From Symbiodinium natans (lineage: Eukaryota; Sar; Dinophyceae; Suessiales; Symbiodiniaceae): a DNA stretch of 57,742 bases. Position numbers and translations under genes: made by a program. Each line of letters begins with the position of its first letter. The stretch's first letter is position 1. The stretch spans positions 1 to 57,742 of the forward strand of contig CAJNDS010000861.1 in assembly GCA_905221605.1 (NCBI GenBank). The letters are read 5' to 3'. Positions 10,294 through 20,400 of the stretch are shown here, one piece after another. The notes beneath the pieces were generated by a model that saw only the letters and a program-made list of their open reading frames with translations, had not been told where the DNA came from and ran no database searches.

Positions 10294-10551
10294 CCCGGCG
10301 GATATCGGCCATGACCGCCATGGAGCACCTGGGCGCTTAGGGATTAGGGTTTAGGGTTTAGGGTTTAGGGTTTAGGGTTTCGGGCTCCAGGGGCGACGAC
10401 TCCAGGCGAGCTCTTGCAAAAGGGTTTAGGGCTCACAGGCCAAAGATCCCAGGAGCTCGGTTTGGGGTTTAGGGTTTAGGGTTTAGGGTTTAGGGTTTAG
10501 GGTTTAGGGTGCAAGGTTTCAGGGATTGCTCGCCGAGGCCTGGATGCAAAA
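10294..10551 (+). CDS. Cluster of short exon-like segments between telomeric arrays
   Basis: Segments at about 10294-10340 (ARRISAMTAMEHLGA), 10388-10423 (GATTPGELLQK) and 10522-10551 (GLLAEAWMQK) are separated by TTTAGGG arrays at 10341-10381 and 10466-10515. The last two end GCAAAAG|GGTTTA. Each is short, so coding status rests on context. Confidence 0.35.
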
Positions 10552-10739
10552 GGGTTTAAGGCTTCTCTGACTGCCTCTTTTCGGGAGATAGCTACTAGGC
10601 TAACTGCGAACTTCACACTTCTTTTCGGGAGAGGTTTGTCCTTTCTACGCTTTCTTTCTTGCCTGCCAAGTGTCAACCCCCAAAACCCTCTAACTCCACC
10701 GACTCAGAAACCTACACCCAGCAACTTAAAAAGCAACCT

Positions 10740-10858
10740 GCTCACCAGGGGCGGGACTCGCATACTGACCATTCTGAGCCCAGGCTCTTTTCCGAGAAGC
10801 AGCTCTCCGAGCCCCCATTTAACCAGGCCTGGATTTGCTGGAGGATTCAGGGAGGGTT
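10740..10858 (+). CDS. Exon-like segment left of the TIR block, unknown
   Basis: The open frame reads DSHTDHSEPRLFSEKQLSEP and then PFNQAWICWRIQGGF before a G run. The family is not recognised. It abuts the inverted-repeat-bounded block. Confidence 0.35.
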
Positions 10859-10898
10859 TTGGGGGGGATATTTTTTGGGGGGGGGGGGGGGTGTGCAG

Positions 10899-10931
10899 CT
10901 TAAATAGGGTCTATTTGGAAGCTGAGACTCG
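10899..10931 (+). repeat. Left terminal inverted repeat, 33 bp
   Basis: Perfect inverted match to 17154-17186. Confidence 0.95.
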
Positions 10932-11024
10932 TGTTTTAAAGAGGAAATAAGGCCCCAAAACGTATACTTATTTACAAGAGACAACTTCCAAATAGACCCT
11001 ATTATCGTTTCTGGGGGGTCTGGG

Positions 11025-13690
11025 GCAAGGAATTAAATAATTTAAATAGTTTAAATAATTTAAATCCGAAAAGGGGGGGGGAGCAGCAGGACCAGGCCCC
11101 TCCCCCTCCAAGAATTAAATAATTTAAATCCGAAAAGGGGGGGGGCCAGGCCCCACCAGGCCCCCTCCCCCTCTCAGAATTAAATAATTTAAACAATTTA
11201 AATCCGAAAGGGGTGTTCAGGATTTAAATTATTTAAATTATTTAATTCTGGGAGGGGGAGGGGGCCCGGTGGGGCCTGGCCCCCCCCTTTTCGGATTTAA
11301 ATTATTTAAATTATTTAATTCCAGGGGTGGAATTAAATAATTTAAATAATTTAAATCTGAAAGGGGGGGTTCGGATTTAAATTATTTAGATTATTTAATT
11401 CCACCCCCGGAATTAAATAATTTAAATAATTTAAATAATTTAAATCCGAACAGGGGGGGGGGGCAGGCCCCACCAGGCCCCCTCCCCCTCCCAGAATTAA
11501 ATAATTTAAATAATTTAAATCCGAAAGGGGTGTTCAGGATTTAAATTATTTAAATTATTTAAATTATTTACATTATTTAAATTATTTAAATTATTTAAAT
11601 TATTTAAATTATTTAATTCCGGGGGTGGAATTAAATAATTTAAATAATTTAAATCCGAACCCCCCCTTTCAGATTTAAATTATTTAAATTATTTAATTCC
11701 ACCCCTGGAATTAGCTAATTTACATAATTTAAATAATTTAAATAATTTAAATAATTTAAATAATTTAAATAATTTAAATCCGAAAAGGGGGGGGGCCAGG
11801 CCCCACCGGGCCCCCTCCCCCTCCCAGAATTAAATAATTTAAATAATTTAAATCCTGAACACCCCTTTCGGATTTAAATTATTTAAATTATTTAATTCTG
11901 GGAGGGGGAGGGGGCATGGTGGGGCCTGGCCCCCCCCCCTTTTCGGATTTCAATTATTATTTAAATTATTTAAATTATTTTAGAAATTATTTAAATTATT
12001 TAAATTATTTAATTCCGGGGGGGAATTAAATAATTTAAATAATTTAAATCCGAACCCCCCCTTTCAGATTTAAATTATTTAAATTATTTAATTCCCCCCC
12101 TGGAATTAAATAATTTAAATAATTTAAATAATTTAAATAATTTAAATGATTTAAATCCGAAAAGGGGGGGGGGGGGCAGGCCCCACCGGGCCCCCTCCCC
12201 CTCCCAGAATTAAATAATTTAAATAATTTCAATCCTGAACACCCCTTTCGGATTTAAATTATTTAAGTTTTTTAATTCTGGGAGGGGGAGGGGGCCTGGT
12301 GGGGCCTGGCCCCCCCCCCCTTTTTGGATTTAAAATATTTAAACTATTTAAGTTATTTAAATTATTTAGTTCCGGGGGGTGAATTAAATAATTTAAATAA
12401 TTTTAATCCGAACCCCCCCTTTCAGATTTAAATTATTTAAATTATTTAATTCCCCCCCTGGAATTAAATAATTTAAATAATTTAAATCCGAAAAGGGGGG
12501 GGGCCAGGCCCCACCGGGCCCCCTCCCCCTCCAAGAATTAAATAAGTTAAATAATTTAAATACTGAACACCCCTTTCGGATTTAAATTATTTAAATTATT
12601 TAAATCTGGGAGGGGGAGGGGGCCTGGTGGGGCCTGGCCCCCCCCCCCCCTTTTCGGATTTAAATTATTTCAATTATTTAGATTAATTAATTCCGGGGGG
12701 GAATTAAATAATTTAAATAATTTAAATCCGAACCCCCCCTTTCAGATTTAAACTATTTAAATTATTTAATTCCCCCCCCTGGAATTAAATAATTTAAATA
12801 ATTTAAATAATTTAAATCCGAAAAGGGGGGGGGGCCAGGCCCCACCGGGCCCCCTCCCCCTCCCAGAATTAAATAATTTAAATAACCTAAATCCTGAACA
12901 CCCCTTTCGGATTTAAATTTTTTAAAATATTTAATTCTGGGAGGGGGAGGGGCCTGGTCCTGCTGCTCCCCCCCCCCCCTTTTCGGATTTAAATTATTTA
13001 AATTATTTAAATTATTTAAATTATTTAAATTATTTAAGTCCGGCGGGGGAATTCAATAATTTAAATAATTTAAATCCGAACCCCCCCTTTCAGATTTAAA
13101 TTATTTAAATTATTTAATTCCCCCCTCCGGAATTAAATAATTTAAATTATTTAAATAAGTTAAATAATTTAAATCCGAAAAGGGGGGGGGCCAGGCCCCA
13201 CCGGGCCCCCTCCCTCTCCCAGAATTAAATAATTTAAATAATTTAAATCCTGAACACCCCTTTCGGATTTAAATTATTTAAATTATTTACTTCTGGGAGG
13301 GGGAGGGGGCCTGGTGGGGCCTGGCCCCCCCCCCTTTTCGGATTTAAATTATTTAATTTATTTACATTATTTAAATTATTTAATTCCGGGGGGGGGGAAT
13401 TAAATAATTTAAATAATTTAAATCCGAACCCCCCCTTTCAGATTTAAATTATTTAAATTATTTAATTCCCCCCTGGAATTAAATAATTTAAATAATTTAA
13501 ATAATATAAATCCGAAAAGGGGGGGGGCCAGGCCCCACCGGGCCCCCTCCCTCTCCCAGAATTAAATAATTTAAATAATTTACATCCTGAACACCCCTTT
13601 CGGATTTAAATTTTTTAAATTATTTAATTCTGGGAGGGGGAGGGGGCCTGGTGGGGCCTGGCCCTTTCGGAATTAAATTATTTAAATTAT
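11025..13690. repeat. AT/poly-G palindromic tandem repeat, period about 330-380 bp
   Basis: The landmark GGTGGGGCCTGGCCCCC recurs near 11262, 11913, 12293, 12622, 13308 and 13650, with a variant near 12950. Each unit alternates AATTAAATAATTTAAATAAT and its complement with G or C blocks, so each can fold into long hairpins. The ORFs rich in FKLFNS or LNYLNYLN are by-products. Confidence 0.92.
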
Positions 13691-14120
13691 TTGATTCTGG
13701 GAGGGGGGGGGCCTGGGGCTGCCCGGCAAAATTTGGCCAAAGCGAGGCGCGATAGTTTAAATAATTTTCGGGCCTCCAGAAAGGCGCGGCTCGATTTGGC
13801 CAAATTTTGCCGGGCAGCCTCCGGGCAAGATTTGGCCAAATCGAGCCGCGCATTTCTCATCGCATACGAAGGGCAGCCCGATTTGGCCAAATTTTGCCCG
13901 GAGGCTGCCCGGCAAAATTTGGCCAAATCGAGCCGCGCCTTTCTGGAGGCCCGAAATTATTTAAACTATCGCGGCTCGATTTGGCCAAATTTTGCCGGGC
14001 AGTCTGCGGGCAAAATTTGGCCAAATCGGGCTGCTCGTCGTACGCGATGAGAAATGCGCGGCTCGATTTGGCCAAATTTTGCCCGGCAAAATTTGGCCAA
14101 ATCGGGCCCCTGGACATTGA
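13690..14120. repeat. TTTGGCCAAA inverted-repeat cluster
   Basis: Many alternating copies of CGATTTGGCCAAATTTTGCC and its reverse complement, spaced by CGGGCAGCC and CGCGCATTTCTC. The WPNFAGQ/ARQNLAKS peptides on both strands come from this palindrome. Confidence 0.92.
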
Positions 14121-14169
14121 AATGAAATTGATTTTTTAAATTCCCCGATACTAAATCACGAGCCCGGGC

Positions 14170-17090
14170 CTCCCCCTCAATACTAAATTACGAGCCCGGG
14201 TCTCCCTTCTCTTCTCTTGTTCTCTTTTAAATCTCAAATCACACCAAAGGAAGCTTCTTTTCCTTATTGAATTAAAATGAAAAAGAAGAAAAGAGATAGG
14301 TAAAGACACTGAAGAGCTCCACTGCCTATTGTTTCATTCCTTTTCCTCTCTTTCTATGTGTTGTTTTCCTTGTCGTTTCAGAAAGCTAGCAAAATAAGGG
14401 CAAGGGGGCTTCCTGAAGAGGAGAGAGGGCACCTATTTTTTTAATTATAGAGGGAAAAGCGAGAGACAAGGAAGGGACAGATGATAGATAAAGAAGAGTG
14501 CTATCCGTCTCCTTGTTTCTTGTGTCTTCTCTTCTTTTCAGTTCATCATATCCCTCTTTTCGGCCTGTCTCTTCTGCTCTTTTCCTTACCCTTCTCCTTT
14601 TCAAGTTCTTCCTTTTTCGTTTTTCTGTTTCGAAAAGAAAGAGGGAAAGGCCAGAGAAGGGAGAGAGGATAGATAAAGAAGAGTGCCATTTTCTTTGCGC
14701 CTTGTTTTGTCTCTCCATCTTCTTTGTTCATCTCTCTTTTCTATTCTTTTCTTGGCTCTTCCCATTAGAATTGTTTTCCTTTTATCTCTCCTCTCTCCTT
14801 CTCTTTCCCTTCTCTTCTCCTGTTCCCCTTTAAATGACAAAAACACGAGAAAGGAAGAACAAGAGAGGAATGGAGGCCCTTTTCCTGAATTCTCCTGTTG
14901 CAATGAATAAGGAAAAGAGCATAGGAGATAAGGAAGGGAATTGTGGGCGATGGAACGGGTGTCCTTTTTGATAGTTTTCTGCATCTTCAAGGAAGAAAAA
15001 AGGACACCCGCCCAAGAAGGAAAAGTAGCGTAAGAGATAGGGAGGAAATTGAAAAGCTCCTCTCTTTACCTAGTCATTCCCTGTCCTCTCTTCTTATTTG
15101 TTGTTTTTCTTATTCGCTTCAAAAACAACATAACAAAATAAGGGAAAGGCGATTTCCTGAAGAGGAAGAAGGGCGCCTACCTGTGAATAGCAAGATTGAT
15201 TTTTTCTAATTAGGGAGAGACTTGCCCCGCCTGAGCCTCCCTGGCCTGCTTGTTGTGGCCACATTCCGGTACAGTTGCGCTTCCAGAAAAATGGCATCCT
15301 TGTTATCTCCTCTCACTTCCCTTTCCCTTCTCTCCTTCTGTTTCCTTCTGACTGATAAACCACAAGAAAGGAACTTGTATGATAAGGCAGTGGAAGGGTA
15401 AGCAGAGGGTGACTCCTGGCGCGTGGACCGGTCCATACTTCATCATACCCCTCCTCTCGGCCTATCTCTTCTGTTCCTTTCCTTACCCTTCTCCTTCTCA
15501 TAGTTCTTCCTTTTTGTTTTCTTATTTCGAAAAGAAAGATGGCAGGGAGAGATAAGGAAGAGAGGATAGATAAAGAGTGAGTGCCATCTTCTCTGCGCCT
15601 TGTTTTGTCTCTCCATCTTCTTTGTTCATCTCTCTTTTCTATTCTTTTTCTTGGCTCTTCCCATTAGAATTGTGTTCCTTTTATCTCCTCCTCTCTCCTT
15701 CTCTCTCCCTTCTCTTCTCCTGTTCCCCTTTAAATGACAAAAACGCAAGAAAGGAAGAACAAGAGGGGAATGGAGGCCATGTTCCTTTCTTTTCCAATGG
15801 ATGGGGAAAGTGAGCGGGGTTGGCTCCTTGTCCGTAGACCCTCCCCACGCTGCAGCAAATCCCTCCTCTCGCCCTATCGCCTCTGTTCTTTTCCTTGTTC
15901 CCAAACGGAAAAAGAAAATGGGTTCCTTTACATGTTCATTGTTCTTCCTTTTGTTTTTTATTTAAAAGGGAAAGATAAGAAAGAGAGGAAAGAAGAAAAC
16001 GAGCACCATCTTCTCTTTGCCTGATTTTGCACCTCCCTCTCCTGTCTTCATTTCTCTTCCATGATTTTCATTGCTCTTCCCATGAAAACTGTTTCCTTTT
16101 GATCTCTCCTCTCTCCTTTCTCTCTCCCTTCTCTTCTCTTGTTCTCTTTTGAATCTCAAAATCACACCAAAGGAAGCTTCTTTTCCTTATTGAATTAAAA
16201 TGAAAAAGAAGAAAAGAGATAGGTAAAGACACTGAAGAGCTCCACTGCCTATTGTTTCATTCCTTTTCCTCTCTTTCTATGTGTTGTTTTCCTTGTCGTT
16301 TCAGAAAGCTAGCAAAATAAGGGCAAGGGGGCTTCCTGAAGAGGAGAGAGGGCACCTATTTTTTTAATTATAGAGGGAAAAGCGAGAGACAAGGAAGGGA
16401 CAGATGATAGATAAAGAAGAGTGCTATCCGTCTCCTTGTTTCTTGTGTCTTCTCTTCTTTTCAGTACCCCTCCAGAAAATTCAAATGGCCTCCTTGTTGT
16501 CTTTCCTCTCTCACTTCCCTTGCCCTTCTCTCCTTCTGTTACCTTTTAACTAATATAACACAAGAAAGGAACTTGTATGATAAAGCAGTGGAAGGGTAAG
16601 CAGAGAGTGACTCCTTGCGCGTGGACCTTGCCCATACTTCATCATATCCCTCTTTTCGGCCTGTCTCTTCTGCTCTTTTCCTTACCCTTCTCCTTTTCAA
16701 GTTCTTCCTTTTTCGTTTTTCTGTTTCGAAAAGAAAGAGGGAAGGGAGAGAGAAGGGAGAGAGGATAGATAAAGAAGAGTGCCATTTTCTTTGCGCCTTG
16801 TTTTGTGTCTCCATCTTCTTTGTTCATCTCTCTTTTCTATTCTTTTCTTGGCTCTTCCCATTAAAATTGTCTTCCTTTTATCTCTCCTCTCTCCTTCTCT
16901 TTCCCTTCTCTTCTCCTGTTCCCCTTTAAATGACAAAAACACAAGAAAGGAAGAACAAGAGGGGAATGGAGGCCCTTTTCCTGTATTCTCCTGTTGCAAT
17001 GAATACAGAAAAGAGCATAGGAGATAAGGAAGGGAATTGAGGAGCTCCTTTCGCTACTTTCTTATGCCCTTTCCTTTGTATCTACCACAC
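14170..17090. repeat. Polypyrimidine/polypurine tandem-duplicated region
   Basis: 14222-14525 recurs almost unchanged at about 16143-16465, and 14546-14990 recurs at about 16642-17030. A third partial copy covers 15437-15780. The landmark TCATCATA..CCTC.TTCGGCCT occurs at about 14547, 15437 and 16640. Strand asymmetry (CTTTTCTCT, then AAGAAGAGAG) makes triplex structures possible. No gene. Confidence 0.9.
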
Positions 17091-17153
17091 AAAAACACCA
17101 CTCTCAGCTTCCAAGAATACTCTCGTGGAGACGCATTGGTTAGTCTAAAAACC

Positions 17154-17186
17154 CGAGTCTCAGCTTCCAAATAGACCCTATTTAAG
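17154..17186 (-). repeat. Right terminal inverted repeat, 33 bp
   Basis: Perfect inverted match to 10899-10931. It is followed by CCACCCAC and a G run of more than 20. Confidence 0.95.
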
Positions 17187-17435
17187 CCACCCACGGGGGG
17201 GGGGGGGGGGGGGGGGGGTTCTATGGTGGTCTCGGGCTGCAAATTTTTTTTGAAGGTCTGTGAGGAAGTTTGGGAGTTTTCGGCGCTGCGTGGGATTTAG
17301 GGCCGAAGGTTGGCTGATACCCGGGGCGGTGCTCTGCAACGCTTTTTGAATCGTTCGCGCACAAAGCCCTCAGAGCCAGGAAGCCCACTCTCCCAAATGT
17401 TGCGCATGGCTTGCAAGCCAAGTGCCACGCCCCAG

Positions 17436-20400
17436 GCTCACATGTTCGAGGGCCTTTCGGACGAGCAGAAGCAGGGCATCATCCGGGACTGCACAGTTGG
17501 CACCATAGTTAGAACCAGCACAATCCCTAGTCAAGCTTCATATGGATAGTTCTGACTCTAAATTTGGTAAGGACCCGAAAAAGGGACCATAGTTTGGAGA
17601 ACCACCCATATGTACCAGAACCCAAAGCAGCAATATTCCGCGAGGACCTCGACGAGTTGGACGGAAAGCTGCCCGGAGGAGGCCCTCAAAAAAGAAGTAC
17701 TTGACAGCTCGGGATCCAGGTTTTGTTGGAGGCTTCCGGGTGTGAGTTTTTGAAGGCAAGTGCAGGTGGTAAAGTTGCCACTGCAAGAAGCTAAGCCCTA
17801 AACCTCAAAACCCTACACCGAGAAGAGTACCAAGTCGAAAGCCTAAATTTTCTAGCCCAAAGCCTAAAGCCTGGACCCAACAAATCCCCGAGCAAGTCAT
17901 CTGGGTTGAGCACAACTCGGTCCTAGTCACAACCCTAAACCCTAAACCCTAAACCAAGCTTCATTGAGTCCTGCGAGGTCTCAAGGGCTACTTGGAGCGG
18001 GCACGGACACTCCTAGCAGACTCCAAGTCTGGAAAGCTGCTGTGCCGAGCTAGCCGGTTGAGAGTGTAGGGTTTAGGGTTTCGGCTTTAGGGTTTAGGGT
18101 TTAGGGTGGTTAAGGGTTTAGGGTTTTACATTACAATGGGTATCGGAGTCGTCTACAGGAGATCTCTTACATGTAGAACCATGGTTCAGCAAACACATTG
18201 TGCTTGCCTTGTCGGGGGGCGTCTGAAGATGCATTTGAAATGCGGCTCGGGCCAGCTGACTGCAAGGTTTGGTCAGTGATATTTGAAGACTCGACATTGA
18301 CAGTTATTTGCATCCACGCCATGTGGTGTGAGGCCCTCTGCAAGAGTAGCCTAAGCTCAGCAACCAATGAAACTTGGCCCTCCCTGGCCCTACGCCGCAA
18401 GCCTGAACTTCTCAGCCCTATTCGCCCCTTAGTGACCCAACCCCGGCTATGAACACATAAAACCGCGTCAAACCCTAAACCCTAAACCCCAAACCCTAAA
18501 CCCTAAACCCTAAACCCCAAACCCAAAACCCTGCAGCCGAGGAACCCTTTTGAGGGCCTGACGCCCGAAGTTCCGGGCGGCGAGCGGCTCACAGGTCGAC
18601 CTTCTGAACTGCCCTTGTTAGTCAAGGGGCAGAGTGCAACTAAGTCTTGCTCACAATCTAGATTTCCTAGGTAGGATTCGGGGGACCCCTAGAAGGGAGC
18701 CCCTTCTGAACCCTCTTCTGGCTCTCTTAAGCAGACCTTATTCAGAGGGTCTTTATCCCCAAGGGTCCCCCTTATCCTATCCCCTATAGATGCACAAATG
18801 CGTCCGTGTATGGCCTGCTTTTTGAGGCGAAGTCCTAGGGCCAGGGGTACACCGACATCCTTCGGATGATCTCGTGCTTCACCTTACACACAGCTGAGCA
18901 AAGCCGACCACGAACTCAAAGTCTCCACACTGCAGGTGAGACAGGGCCGGGATCTGCGAGCTACGCGGAGTTCGAGCGGAAGGAACGGAGGGGCCTTCCA
19001 TCTCTCTTGGGAGGATTTGGGAGGTTTCGCAAGGCAAAGGGCAGACCATGTTGCCCCGCAACGTCTCTGCGTGATACATTTCTAGGTGGTTTTCTTTTGT
19101 TGAACCCTGATGTTCACGGGTTTTTTTGCTACTGCTTTTTTTGGTCTCCCACTTAAAGAACCCTGCAAATTGCATAGAAACACTAAACGGCCCTCGCCAG
19201 GGCATGGAGCAGCTCAGCAAGACCTGCTTCTGCCTGGTGGCCGGCGGTCTTGGAGAGCGATTAGGCCAGACTTTTCCTGGAAACCCGAGGAGATCATGGC
19301 ACCGCAAATCTTGCAATTCTCAAGTCCGCTTGGCCATGTAGTCGCCCAACCTCCGCTCGATTCTGGAGGTGCTGTTTAAATGTAGGAAAGACAAGCGTGT
19401 CGGGCGCACAGGTTACCCTGGGATCAAGATCGGCATCACAGCAGAGCTCACGACTGGCTTGCTCTTTGGCTTTCCATGGGAGTGCAGCACATCATCGTGA
19501 TACATGTAGATGCGCATGCAGAACTGTTTGTCTCTGTGCGTCCTCAGGACCTTTATGGAGCTCTACGCCAAATACATCCTAGCATTCCAGGCAGATGCAG
19601 GGTGGTGAGACTACTAGTATCATGCAACCCTAGTGGCCTTGCAAGTGCGGCACGGTCAGGCGTATGCGCGGAAAGCCACTGGCGACAACACTTTGGAGCT
19701 CCCGCTGGCAATCATGACCTCAGGCCGCTGGCAATCATGACCTCAGGTCGGCTGTTTGGGCTTAGGGTTCTCATTTTCAGGTATGATGCCTGTTCACCCA
19801 TGGCCGGTCTAGCATAGCCATTCTCTGCGCCCCCGACCAGCACCCCAAGCCAACGCCACACTTTAGCGGAAAGCTTTTGCTGCGGGACCAGCGATACTCG
19901 GCCGCTTCACTCCGTGCCCATGGTCCTGAACTTCCGGAGCCCCAAACTACGACAATGTAGGCTTAAGGGTAGCATGGGTAGCCCCCATGCAAGGACTTCA
20001 ATGTTCGACCATTGCGGGACGCGCGATCTCGGGTGGACTATCTGCAGAAAGGGTCAGGGATCCCTGAAAAGAGCCCCTCTGAAATCGCCTTCACTGCCTA
20101 AACCTAAACCCTAAACTATAAACCTTCACCCATGATTAGTTTAAGCGCACAAGGCGACACCAACGCAAAGACCTTGGAACTCCTCGAGGCCAACGCCTAC
20201 TTCGGCCTCAGCACCAGCCAGGCATCCGTCTTGGAATGCCGGGAGCAGAGCACCACAGGGTTTGCAATAGAGCCACGGTACAAGCAGAGTGCCAGAACAT
20301 GAAGAACGGGGCAGTGGGTCTTAATCCGTAAACAGGAACGGCTGAGTATCCGGCAGAAGTCAACCAACCAAAGCTGACTTCTATGGTGCTGGTGTCATGT

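Larger units (their letters stand above)
10899..17186. mobile_element. 6.3 kb block bounded by perfect 33 bp inverted repeats
   Basis: Left end 10899-10931 (CTTAAATAGGGTCTATTTGG, then AAGCTGAGACTCG) is the exact reverse complement of 17154-17186. A partial inverted copy of the end lies at 10984-11002, and a partial direct copy near 17103-17113. G runs flank both ends on the outside (10877-10891, 17196-17218). The inside has no recognisable gene: tandem AT/poly-G palindromes, then TTTGGCCAAA palindromes, then polypyrimidine/polypurine repeats. It resembles a non-autonomous TIR element or a repeat-filled derivative. It lies directly upstream of the UDP-sugar pyrophosphorylase gene. No transposase is visible. 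Confidence 0.72.

Noticed and set aside
11025-13690. CRISPR array
   Set aside because: Repeats and the intervals between them are the same low-complexity DNA with no unique spacers and no cas genes; the setting is eukaryotic.
13620-14139. Repeated WPNFAGQ/ARQNLAKS peptides as a repeat protein
   Set aside because: The same peptides appear on both strands because the DNA is palindromic (TTTGGCCAAA); no start or domain.
14386-17030. Ser/Phe/Leu-rich and Lys/Glu/Arg-rich ORFs
   Set aside because: Products of CT- and AG-rich repeats, in several frames and copies.
18894-18935. Exon reading LSKADHELKVSTLQ with donor CAG|GTGAGA
   Set aside because: The phase and family match instead require CTGCAG at 18935 to be an acceptor for the exon 18936-18982 (SASYAEFERK).
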